Positions 1 through 5,392 are shown, counted from the stretch's first letter. The stretch: 5,392 nt of DNA from Myxococcales bacterium (GCA_025362165.1 JANYHY010000311.1:1-5392); one strand, 5' to 3'. The notes: generated by a model from the sequence alone, not told the origin. Translations and numbers: made by a program.

Positions 1-348
1 GTCGTCCACCTTGCGCACGAACGAAGCGAACTCGAGCGCACCAAGCAAGCGATCGAGCGCGTCGGGCTCCACCTTGTCGTCGCGAGGCGAAGTCATGCGC
101 CAATCGTGATCGCCTGCGTCGTCGGCGCTCTGGCGCTCGAAGACGAGTTTGTCTTGGTCCGTGGAGATCTCGACGCGAGACAGCTCATTCCGCCGAAACG
201 CGGGGAACACGTTCTTCGGCCGCGACGCGCGCTCGACGTCGCTGACGTGATCCTTCTCCACCCACCACACGTACGCGCCGAGTCCGAGCGCGAACGCGAT
301 GACGGCGATCGAGCCTGCGTTCTTGAACCATTGACGCCGCCCTTTCAC
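1..348 (-). CDS. DUF4340 domain protein, N-terminal part (cut by window edge)
   Basis: Reading from GTG at 348 gives 116 codons with no stop up to the left edge, so only the N-terminus is present. Residues 1-10 are basic (MKGRRQWFKN), followed by one hydrophobic segment at about 11-30 ending in YVWWVEK, which looks like an uncleaved signal anchor. The soluble part then follows the DUF4340 pattern: a 'KNVFPAF' opening, an 'ELSRVEIS' strand, 'LVFERQ', 'WRMTSP', and a 'DALDRLLGALEFASFVRKV' helix. DUF4340 proteins have no established biochemical activity. They typically lie directly downstream of GldG-like proteins in ABC operons, as here. The GTG overlaps the TGA of the upstream gene (GTGA, 345-348), and a GAGGG ribosome-binding site lies 6 nt upstream, which fixes the start. 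The protein is probably anchored in the inner membrane with its bulk in the periplasm. The family call is by pattern recognition; the missing C-terminus cannot be judged. Confidence 0.8.
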   Translation of the reverse strand, partial: MKGRRQWFKNAGSIAVIAFALGLGAYVWWVEKDHVSDVERASRPKNVFPAFRRNELSRVEISTDQDKLVFERQSADDAGDHDWRMTSPRDDKVEPDALDRLLGALEFASFVRKVDD

Positions 349-2033
349 GCGTCGCCCTCGTCATCGTCTTCTTCGTCGTCCTCTTGCGGCGGCGGGACCT
401 TCTTGTCGCCGAGGCGCTTTGGCAGCACGCCTTCGGTGCTCCTCCGGCGCAGCGCGACCGCGACGCCGAGCAGCACGCCTGCGAGCGGCATGAAGATCAA
501 GACGTAGTTGCGGACTTCGTCGCGCGCCGCTTCGTTCACATGCAGACCCGCGCTCACCGTCGGTCTCGACGGGATGTCGAGGATCTCCGGCTTGCTCGCG
601 AGCCAGGCGATCGAGTTCTCCACCAAGAGCGCAGCACCGCGGAACGGTGTGGGCGACTTCCAGTTCACAGCAGACATCGCGGACGACGACCCAATGACGA
701 CGACGCGAGGACCGTGAGCGGCGCCTGGCGTGGCCTTCGGTCGCTCGCTCGCCATCGCGAGCACGAACGGCCCGGCGAGATCCGCGGCTTGTTTCTCGGG
801 GACTTCTTCCAGCGACGTGCGCGCGATCGCGGTCGCGCGGTCCACCGAAACCGCGAACGACTGGTCGGACGACACGACGAGATCCGTCGCCGGCGAAGCG
901 CCCGCTGGCGCGATGTGGTCGAGGACTCTTGATGTATCAAGCACCACGTGAGGGACGTCTCGGTTCTCGTCCGTCGCTACGAGCGCTTGGGTGACCGCGT
1001 GCGCCTTCGCAGCCGCCACGAACGTGTTCGCGCGCGTATCGGGCACCATCAGCTTCGGATTTGGGTCGAGGACGAGTCGATCACCAAGGTCGACTCCGAA
1101 CGGAGCGAGCACCGAAGCGAACGCGGGAGACGCGGCGTCGTCCTCAGGCCCGATCACGAGCAGCATGTTGCCGCCTTCGAGCAGGTACGTCCGCAGTCGA
1201 GTGATCTCCGCGTCGGTCATCGCGCCGAGCGAGCGCGCGTGAACGCTCGGCGCGGGGATGATGACGGCCGCGCAGCCCTTGTACGGCTCGTGCGCGTTCT
1301 CTGGTGTGGTGTCGATCGTGACGGGATCGAAGTTGTCCTTGTCCAGGATCTCCCGCAACAGCCCGAGGCCCTCGTCGCTCGCGTCTTCGAGGGATCGCTC
1401 GCCGTGCCCCGCGACGAAGCACACGCGCGTTCGCTCGCCGCCGAGCACATTGCGGATCGCGCCGGTGAACGCTTGCTCTTCGCGCGGCTTGGCCCGTGCG
1501 TCCTCGGCGCTCGTGACCTCGACGAGATCGCTCATCGTCAAGAACCAGTGTCGCTCGCCATGCACCACGATCGCGATCGCGTCCGCCACCACGCGACCCT
1601 CGTTGGTGCGGCCTGTCTCTAGCTTGAAGCGCTTGCGGATGTCGTCGAACGCGAGCGCGTCCTTGTCGGGATCGATGTAGTGGACATCGAGCTTCGTCGT
1701 CTCTGCTTCGTAGCTCGTGATCAAATGCTTGATCGACTGCTCCATCGGGTCGCCGCCGCCGAGCAAGATCCAGATCTGCACGCTGTCGTTGATCGCGTGG
1801 AGCGTCTCCTTCGTAGGCGGAGTCAGCGTGTAGAGCTTGCCGCTCGTCCAATCGGCGCGCGAGTAGTGGCGCGCGGCGAGCACGTTCACGAGCACGGCGA
1901 TCGCGAACGCGGCCACCACGCTCACGAGCTGCGTGGCGCGGGTCGCGTCCACCACCTTGCGCTCGCGGGGCTTATTTTTCGCCGGTTTCGCGTCTTTCGC
2001 GGGCTTGCGTTTGTTCTTGGGAGTAGACGCCAT
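345..2033 (-). CDS. GldG-like ABC transporter auxiliary membrane protein
   Basis: 562 aa, resembling the GldG / ABC-type auxiliary family (ABC_transp_aux). Residues 1-33 are a Lys/Pro/Ala-rich cytoplasmic tail. A first membrane helix lies at about 35-56 (VSVVAAFAIAVLVNVLAARH), followed by the typical 'LYTLTPPTKETL' opening of the periplasmic region at 68-78. Family-like landmarks are 'VHYIDPDKD' (117-125), 'CFVAGHGERSL' (205-215), 'LLEGGNMLLVIGP' (284-296) and 'VVVIGSSSAMS' (444-454), followed by 'ALLVENSIAWLA' (468-479). A second helix lies at about 509-528, and the protein ends in a very acidic tail (549-562). The two-helix topology with a large periplasmic domain matches GldG, which partners a GldF-type permease. 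The start codon directly abuts the permease stop (TAGATG), with GGAGG 9 nt upstream. The protein is intact. The substrate is unknown; a gliding role should not be assumed outside Bacteroidota, so no gene symbol is given. Confidence 0.88.
   Translation of the reverse strand: MASTPKNKRKPAKDAKPAKNKPRERKVVDATRATQLVSVVAAFAIAVLVNVLAARHYSRADWTSGKLYTLTPPTKETLHAINDSVQIWILLGGGDPMEQSIKHLITSYEAETTKLDVHYIDPDKDALAFDDIRKRFKLETGRTNEGRVVADAIAIVVHGERHWFLTMSDLVEVTSAEDARAKPREEQAFTGAIRNVLGGERTRVCFVAGHGERSLEDASDEGLGLLREILDKDNFDPVTIDTTPENAHEPYKGCAAVIIPAPSVHARSLGAMTDAEITRLRTYLLEGGNMLLVIGPEDDAASPAFASVLAPFGVDLGDRLVLDPNPKLMVPDTRANTFVAAAKAHAVTQALVATDENRDVPHVVLDTSRVLDHIAPAGASPATDLVVSSDQSFAVSVDRATAIARTSLEEVPEKQAADLAGPFVLAMASERPKATPGAAHGPRVVVIGSSSAMSAVNWKSPTPFRGAALLVENSIAWLASKPEILDIPSRPTVSAGLHVNEAARDEVRNYVLIFMPLAGVLLGVAVALRRRSTEGVLPKRLGDKKVPPPQEDDEEDDDEGDA
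355..359 (-). promoter_or_regulatory. Ribosome-binding site of the DUF4340 gene
   Basis: GAGGG on the minus strand lies 6 nt before the GTG start at 348. It is embedded in the acidic-tail codons of the upstream GldG-like gene. Together with the GTGA overlap it supports the GTG start and translational coupling. Confidence 0.55.
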
Positions 2034-2783
2034 CTATCCCCACCTCCACGCGTCGACCACGCGCACGGTGAGAAATAGCGGCAGCACGATGAGCGTGCAG
2101 TCGAACACGACGCGGCGCGAGTCCACCACGCCAGAGGCGAAGTCGTTCATCTGCGCCCACACCGAGACGTGCGAGCACACGTCGTGGATGAGCGTGCCCT
2201 CGCGCGTGATGAACTCGCCCACGCCCAGGATGAAGAGCGTGAGGATCACCATCGCCGTCAACACGAGCGCGAGGAACTGGCTCTTGGTCATCGCGCTCAT
2301 CAAGAGTCCGAGCGAGAGATATCCGGCGCCGACCAAGAAGACGCCGAGATAGCTCGAGCCGACGATGTGCCAGTCAACGTCGCCCGTCCGGCCCAAGATG
2401 ACGATGTACGCGAGCGTCGGCGTCCAAAGAAACGCATACACGACGAGCGACGAGGCGTACTTGGCGAGCACGACGCCAGTCGTCGACACAGGCGCGGTCA
2501 TCAGAGTCTCGATCGTGCCGCTCCTGCGCTCCTCTGCGAAGAGTCGCATCGTGATCGGCGGGATGAGCAAGAACAAGACGATGTAGAGCAGCACGGTGTT
2601 GCCGAAGAAGGCCTGCACCGGCGACTGATCGCTCGACACCTGCGCCTGATCGGCGAAGAAGCTCACGAGCAAATAGAAGTGCATGCCCTGCACGAGCAGA
2701 AACACGGTGACGAGCACCCACGCGAGCGGCGTCACGAAGAACGCGAACAGCTCGCGGAGGAAGACCGCGCGGAACGTCCTCAT
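2034..2783 (-). CDS. ABC transporter permease, GldF-like (ABC-2 type)
   Basis: 249 aa integral membrane protein. It has an N-terminal amphipathic segment (MRTFRAVFLRELFAFFVTPL) and about six membrane helices, near 18-40, 62-80, 105-130, 140-165, 168-190 and 222-243. The signature of GldF-type ABC-2 permeases is clear at 75-100: 'PPITMRLFAEERRSG' followed by 'TIETLMTAPVS'. In this family it forms the cytoplasmic coupling region after helix 2 that contacts the ATPase. 'NDFASGVVDSRRVV' (213-226) before the last helix is also typical. Length matches the family. The ATG overlaps the TGA of the upstream ATPase gene (ATGA, 2780-2783), and a GAGG lies 10 nt upstream of the start. The gene therefore supplies the transmembrane pore or coupling half of the transporter whose ATPase precedes it and whose auxiliary subunit follows. 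The substrate cannot be read from the sequence. Confidence 0.9.
   Translation of the reverse strand: MRTFRAVFLRELFAFFVTPLAWVLVTVFLLVQGMHFYLLVSFFADQAQVSSDQSPVQAFFGNTVLLYIVLFLLIPPITMRLFAEERRSGTIETLMTAPVSTTGVVLAKYASSLVVYAFLWTPTLAYIVILGRTGDVDWHIVGSSYLGVFLVGAGYLSLGLLMSAMTKSQFLALVLTAMVILTLFILGVGEFITREGTLIHDVCSHVSVWAQMNDFASGVVDSRRVVFDCTLIVLPLFLTVRVVDAWRWG
2043..2047 (-). promoter_or_regulatory. Ribosome-binding site of the GldG-like gene
   Basis: A perfect GGAGG core on the minus strand lies 9 nt upstream of the ATG at 2033. It is inside the last codons of the permease gene and is the strongest Shine-Dalgarno sequence in the window. The two genes have no spacer (TAG|ATG). Confidence 0.65.
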
Positions 2784-3112
2784 TCGTCCGCGTCCTCAGT
2801 GCGGGGGGCTGCCGCGGGCTCGGTGAGCTGCGCGAACACCTCTTCGAGCGAGCTAGAGATCGGCGTGATCGAGCGCACGCCCAGGCCCGCGTTCACGAGC
2901 GCCGCGACGATCTGCTCGCTCGCCTCCGCGGTCTCGGTCGCTCGCTTGCTCCACCGCAGCTTCAAGATCGCGATGTCTCCCTCCGTCGTCGTCTCCACCT
3001 TCGCGATCCCTGCGAAGCCTTCGATCGCGCTCACGGCGGTTTTTCCGCTCCCGCGCACGCGCACCTCGAGACCCGGGGAACGCTGCAGGTTCTTCAGCGC
3101 TTCGGTCGTGCC
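2780..3112 (-). pseudogene. C-terminal domain of the ABC ATPase, out of frame with its N-terminal part
   Basis: This is the continuation of the ATPase at 3094-3747 in the next reading frame. Restoring one G in the GG at 3111-3112 gives '...GKLVVK-GTTEALKNLQRSPGLEVRV...', the normal linker after the nucleotide-binding domain. The frame then runs open to TGA at 2780. The last part, 'SSLEEVFAQLTEP', matches the 'LEEVF..LT' end typical of GldA/CcmA-type ATPases. The domain is about 110 residues with an alpha/beta pattern (AVSAIEGFAGIAKVE; DIAILKLRW; SEQIVAALVNAGLGVRSITPIS). Repaired from ATG 3747, the whole protein would be about 322 aa, normal for the family. Independent translation would have to start at the GTG at 3064, which has no convincing ribosome-binding site. 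I treat this as half of a frameshifted gene. A base-calling error is as likely as a real mutation. Confidence 0.75.
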
Positions 3113-3747
3113 TTCACGACGAGCTTGCCGCGCGCGATCACGATCACGCGATCGCAGCTCGACTCGACCTCGCTGAGGATGTGCGTCGAGAGGAGCACCG
3201 TATGATCGGCCCCGAGCCCTTTGATGACGTCGCGCACTTCGCGGATCTGGTTCGGGTCGAGGCCCGCCGTAGGCTCGTCCAAGATCAGCAGCGGAGGATC
3301 GGCGACGAGCGCGTCCGCGAGACCCACGCGCTGGCGGTAGCCCTTCGACAGGTTCCCGATCAGCGTCATCGCGCGGTCGGCGACGTTCGCCTTCTCCATC
3401 GCGAGGCCAACACGTTTGGAACGATTCGATCGCGAAACGCCCTTCAAATCAGCCCTGAACGCGAGGTACTCGCCCACGCGCATCTCTGGGTAGAGCGGCA
3501 CCGCTTCAGGCATGTAGCCGATGCGCTCCTTGGCCTCGCGCGACTCTTCCTCGATGTCCTTGCCGTCGATCGTCACTGACCCTGTGGTCATGCCGAGGAA
3601 GCCCGCGAGGATGCGCAGCGTCGTGGATTTTCCAGCGCCGTTCGGCCCGAGGAAACCTACGACGTCGCCCTTGCCGACCTCGAATGACAAGTCATCGACC
3701 GCGACGTGACTGCCGTAGCGCTTCGTGAGGTGTTGAACGCTGATCAT
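3094..3747 (-). CDS. ABC transporter ATP-binding protein, GldA-like (nucleotide-binding domain; frameshifted at its end)
   Basis: The frame encodes 217 aa from ATG 3747 and holds a complete ATP-binding domain. Numbered from that ATG, Walker A is GPNGAGKST (34-42), the signature is LSKGYRQRVGLADAL (133-147), Walker B is LLILDEPTAGLDP (153-165) and the H-loop is STH (187-189). The Q-loop position reads 'GYMPEAVPLYPEM', with Glu where most ABC ATPases have Gln; this is common in GldA-like and similar exporters. The protein hydrolyses ATP to drive the adjacent permease on the cytoplasmic side. A GTG at 3774 would add nine residues, but family members normally open 'MISV.HLTKRYG', so I prefer 3747; neither start has a clear ribosome-binding site. 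After 'RGKLVVK' the frame diverges (ARPKR, then stop) where the family linker is expected. The rest lies in another frame at 2780-3112. It is the first gene of the operon. Confidence 0.9.
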   Translation of the reverse strand: MISVQHLTKRYGSHVAVDDLSFEVGKGDVVGFLGPNGAGKSTTLRILAGFLGMTTGSVTIDGKDIEEESREAKERIGYMPEAVPLYPEMRVGEYLAFRADLKGVSRSNRSKRVGLAMEKANVADRAMTLIGNLSKGYRQRVGLADALVADPPLLILDEPTAGLDPNQIREVRDVIKGLGADHTVLLSTHILSEVESSCDRVIVIARGKLVVKARPKR

Positions 3748-3814
3748 CGGCGATTGCGAGTCACGGTCTAACACGAATCTCGCGATTCCCCGCGAAACAA
3801 GCCATATTGCGCTG
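3748..3814. promoter_or_regulatory. Divergent intergenic region with overlapping inverted repeats
   Basis: This short gap must carry the promoters of both the minus-strand ABC operon and the plus-strand lipoprotein genes unless the promoters lie inside coding DNA. It holds GAATC-TCGC-GATTC (3775-3788) and, overlapping it, TCGCG-ATTCCC-CGCGA (3780-3795). The two hairpins cannot form at once. I found no -35/-10 pair I would defend on either strand. The region is inferred to be regulatory from position alone. Confidence 0.35.
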
Positions 3815-4765
3815 GTGCGCGCCGCGTGTGTTCTCTTGCTGATCGCCGCTTGTCACGAGCCTAGCTCCACGGCGCTGCCATCCTCCAACGTCGCCGAGGA
3901 TGTGTCCGTCGTCGCCGACGCAGGAGCCGTTGCCATTGAAGATGGGACTGCAGACACGAGCGAACGACCAGACGCCGCGCCGAGCGACATGCGTCTGGTG
4001 CCCGCGGGTACGTTCACGATGGGCGCGGACACAGGTGGCGAAGAGGACGAGCACCCTGCGCATCAAGTCACGCTCCCCGCCTTCTGGCTCGACACCACGC
4101 ACGTCACGAACGGCGCTTATCGTGTTTGCGTGGACGCTCACGTCTGCAAAGAGAGCGACCAACAAGCTGCCAGCCGCGAGCACGGCGGCAAAGACGAAGA
4201 CTTCTTGCGACCCAAGCAGCCCGTGATGGGCGTGAGCTGGACGGACGCAAAGACCTACTGCGAGTGGAACCACAAGCACTTGCCACACGAGGCCGAGTTC
4301 GAGCGCGCGATGCGGGGAGACGACAATCGCAAATATGCCTGGGGCAACGACCCGCCGACGGCCGAGCGCACTGTGTTTGATCGTCGCTTCGGATTGCCCA
4401 CTAGCACCACGGACGACGTCGGCACTCACCCGCTCGGCGATGGCCCTTACGGTCACGCGGATCTCGCGGGGCAAGTCTGGGAGTGGATGGATGACGAGTA
4501 CGACCCCTACGCTTACCGCAGAAAGACAGCGGATCATGGCGTCCCCGGCGATTGCCAAGAAATCCTGGCTGCGCTTTGGGAGCTCAAAGCACAAGGCAAA
4601 CAAGGGTTCACGGGGACCAATCCATTGCCCCTCGAGTGCGAGCACGTCTTGCGCGGAGGAGCGTTCAACTATGACGCGCGCGGACTGCGAGCGACCAATC
4701 GCGTCCATCACCCGGGAAGATTTCGCCTCGTGATGGCCGGCTTCAGATGCGCCAAAGACTTTTGA
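3815..4765 (+). CDS. FGE/SUMF1-fold lipoprotein lacking the catalytic cysteines
   Basis: 316 aa from a GTG start. The first residues, MRAACVLLLIAAC, form a very short lipoprotein signal with lipobox I-A-A-C and Cys13 as the predicted lipidated residue. An Ala/Asp/Ser-rich linker runs to about 58. The FGE-sulfatase domain then spans about 58-314: 'MRLVPAGTFTMG' (59-70), 'PVMGVSWTDAKTYCEW' (136-151), 'LPHEAEFERAMRG' (156-168), 'YAWGND' (174-179), 'DLAGQVWEWMDDEY' (216-229), 'VLRGGAF' (278-284) and 'AGFRCA' (308-313). In true FGE, two cysteines follow the RGG motif (human Cys336 and Cys341). Here the equivalent positions are Tyr286 and Leu291, so formylglycine formation is unlikely. A longer-than-usual segment at about 230-277 contains Cys247 and Cys275. 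The GTG is the only start that keeps the lipobox; there is no clear ribosome-binding site. It is probably an exported binding or structural protein. The next gene follows after 14 nt. Confidence 0.85.
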   Translation: MRAACVLLLIAACHEPSSTALPSSNVAEDVSVVADAGAVAIEDGTADTSERPDAAPSDMRLVPAGTFTMGADTGGEEDEHPAHQVTLPAFWLDTTHVTNGAYRVCVDAHVCKESDQQAASREHGGKDEDFLRPKQPVMGVSWTDAKTYCEWNHKHLPHEAEFERAMRGDDNRKYAWGNDPPTAERTVFDRRFGLPTSTTDDVGTHPLGDGPYGHADLAGQVWEWMDDEYDPYAYRRKTADHGVPGDCQEILAALWELKAQGKQGFTGTNPLPLECEHVLRGGAFNYDARGLRATNRVHHPGRFRLVMAGFRCAKDF

Positions 4766-4779
4766 GATAATCTCTTCAG

Positions 4780-5121
4780 ATGCGCATCACTTGTCTGTGT
4801 CTTGTCTTGTTCGCCTGCGGCACTTCGGACGCACTACAACCCGTCAACGGGCCAGACGCGAGTCTGGACACATCTGTTGCCCCAGACGGACCTTGCTCCA
4901 ACGGCCAGATCACGTGCAATGGAGTGTGCGTCGACTCGAGCTCCAACGCGGACAATTGCGGCGCTTGCGGCAGCAAATGCGGTGTGTCCGAGACCTGCTG
5001 CAAGAGCGCGTGCACGAGCGACCCCACTTGCGCGTTCTCGGTCAAGAGCGTCAGCCCAGCGCAGAGTTGGGTGAGCGGCGGACTGAAGGCTTTGGCAATC
5101 AATGGTCCAAGATTAGTATGA
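4780..5121 (+). CDS. Cys-rich lipoprotein, N-terminal part (probably continuous with the kelch frame)
   Basis: 113 aa as read. The short lipoprotein signal MRITCLCLVLFAC has an L-F-A-C lipobox with Cys13. An acidic linker (14-37) leads to a cysteine module with ten Cys at 39, 46, 50, 60, 63, 67, 73, 74, 78 and 84. It includes 'CNGVCVD' and 'NCGACGSKC', a pattern common in surface lipoproteins of Myxococcota and probably fully disulfide-bonded. From about 86 the sequence 'FSVKSVSPAQSWVSGG' looks like the start of an Ig-like (IPT/TIG) domain or a linker, but the frame ends after 'RLV'. Its TGA (5119-5121) overlaps an ATG (5118-5120) in the next frame, where kelch repeats begin. I favour one gene with a one-base deletion between about 5060 and 5115. 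No function is assigned; it is likely anchored in the outer membrane. It follows the FGE-like gene by 14 nt, probably in the same transcript. Confidence 0.75.
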   Translation: MRITCLCLVLFACGTSDALQPVNGPDASLDTSVAPDGPCSNGQITCNGVCVDSSSNADNCGACGSKCGVSETCCKSACTSDPTCAFSVKSVSPAQSWVSGGLKALAINGPRLV

Positions 5122-5392
5122 GCAGTGCGCGGGGGAATTTCCCTGCAATGGCGACATTGCAAGACGGACGTGTCTTGGTGGTCGGCGGCTCATTGACGTC
5201 CTTGCCTGCCTCCACGGTCGACACCGCAGACCTGTTCGACCCCGTGACCAAGACCACGACACCCACGGCCAACAAGATGAGCGAGCAGCGCAACACCGTC
5301 AGCGCGATCACGCTGCTCGACGGCCGCGCGCTCATCGTCGGGGCGTGCAACGACACCACCGGGAACGGCTGTTTTCAGCCTGGAGATCGCGC
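5118..5392 (+). CDS. Kelch-repeat (beta-propeller) protein segment, cut by the right edge
   Basis: This is an open frame of 91 codons plus two bases with no stop before the edge. It holds kelch-type repeats of the kind abundant in Myxococcota: 'ATLQDGRVLVVGGS' (12-25 from the ATG at 5118), 'TADLFDPVTKTTTPT' (36-50), 'MSEQR' (54-58) and 'AITLLDGRALIVGA' (63-76). Two propeller blades are recognisable. Such proteins are usually exported. Starting at 5118 would give no signal peptide, and there is no ribosome-binding site in the 15 bases upstream. The same frame upstream of 5118 reads 'GFGNQWSKIS', which supplies the expected Trp strand before 'MSSAR'. I therefore infer that this is the C-terminal continuation of the Cys-rich lipoprotein at 4780, displaced by a frameshift. 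Two genes with an ATGA overlap remain possible. The ligand is unknown. Confidence 0.7.
   Translation, partial: MSSARGNFPAMATLQDGRVLVVGGSLTSLPASTVDTADLFDPVTKTTTPTANKMSEQRNTVSAITLLDGRALIVGACNDTTGNGCFQPGDR

Noticed and set aside
358..386. Low-complexity tcg/tct tract on the plus strand
   Set aside because: It is explained by the Asp/Glu codons of the acidic GldG-like C-terminus, not a DNA-level repeat element.
948..1622. 224-aa plus-strand frame inside the GldG-like gene
   Set aside because: Arg/Asp/Val-rich antisense shadow without domain features; the GldG-like frame is continuous on the other strand.
3106..3120. Programmed -1 ribosomal frameshifting in the ATPase
   Set aside because: There is no X-XXY-YYZ slippery heptamer (the site reads GTGAAGGCA) and no obvious downstream hairpin, so a deletion or sequencing error is simpler.
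2169..3176. 335-aa open frame on the plus strand across permease and ATPase genes
   Set aside because: The translation is Arg/Glu/His-rich and low in hydrophobic order, as expected for the antisense frame of GC-rich genes. The minus strand carries unmistakable ABC motifs.
3754..3808. Possible sigma-70 promoters (TTGCGA at 3754; CATATT at 3803) for the plus-strand genes
   Set aside because: The TTGCGA has no good -10 at proper spacing, and CATATT is only 6 nt from the GTG start. Neither can be defended.
3761..4711. 316-aa open frame on the minus strand opposite the FGE-like gene
   Set aside because: It mirrors the FGE-like gene and shows no recognisable domain. It would also cover the divergent promoter region and the ATPase start. 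The plus-strand frame has clear FGE motifs, so this is a GC-driven shadow.
4764..4774. GAGAT-A-ATCTC palindrome between the FGE-like and Cys-rich lipoprotein genes
   Set aside because: The stem is 5 bp with a 1-nt loop and no T-run follows, so it is not a credible terminator. It may be chance in a 14-nt gap.
4741..4785. 12-bp direct repeat CTTCAGATGCGC at 4741-4752 and 4774-4785
   Set aside because: One copy encodes the 'GFRCA' motif of the FGE-like protein and the other spans the next start codon. A single 12-mer repeat is near chance expectation in a window of this size.

Overview
This is a GC-rich window from a bacterial chromosome with two divergently oriented gene blocks that meet near position 3,780. 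The repeated Cys-rich 'NCGACG' lipoprotein module, the kelch-type beta-propeller repeats, the FGE-like lipoprotein with a short signal peptide and the GC bias all point to Myxococcota (Polyangia-like). That assignment is inferred from gene style and was not tested by any search.

The minus-strand block (3774 down to 1) is a tightly packed four-gene ABC operon. The order is ATPase, six-helix permease, GldG-like auxiliary membrane protein, and the N-terminal part of a DUF4340 membrane-anchored protein that runs off the left edge. The junctions are ATGA (4-nt overlap), TAG|ATG (directly adjacent) and GTGA (4-nt overlap), so translation is probably coupled throughout. This is the GldA/GldF/GldG architecture known from Bacteroidota gliding motility. 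The GldG + DUF4340 pairing also occurs in many bacteria that do not glide, so the substrate and role here are unknown. The ATPase gene carries an apparent one-base deletion after the nucleotide-binding domain, which separates it from its C-terminal domain.

The plus-strand block (3815 to the right edge) encodes two predicted lipoproteins 14 nt apart. The first has a formylglycine-generating-enzyme (FGE/SUMF1) fold but lacks the catalytic cysteine pair. The second is a Cys-rich lipoprotein whose reading frame closes just as a kelch-repeat frame opens, at an ATGA overlap. The kelch signature extends upstream of that ATG, so I favour one exported lipoprotein/kelch gene broken by a single-base frameshift over two genes. 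It continues past the right edge.

I saw no RNA genes, mobile elements, CRISPR arrays or convincing factor-independent terminators. No stretch over 300 bases lacks a gene. I do not see a clearly new system. The points most worth a second look are the two one-base frameshifts, the Cys-less FGE-like lipoprotein, and the Gld-type transporter operon in a probable non-Bacteroidota genome.
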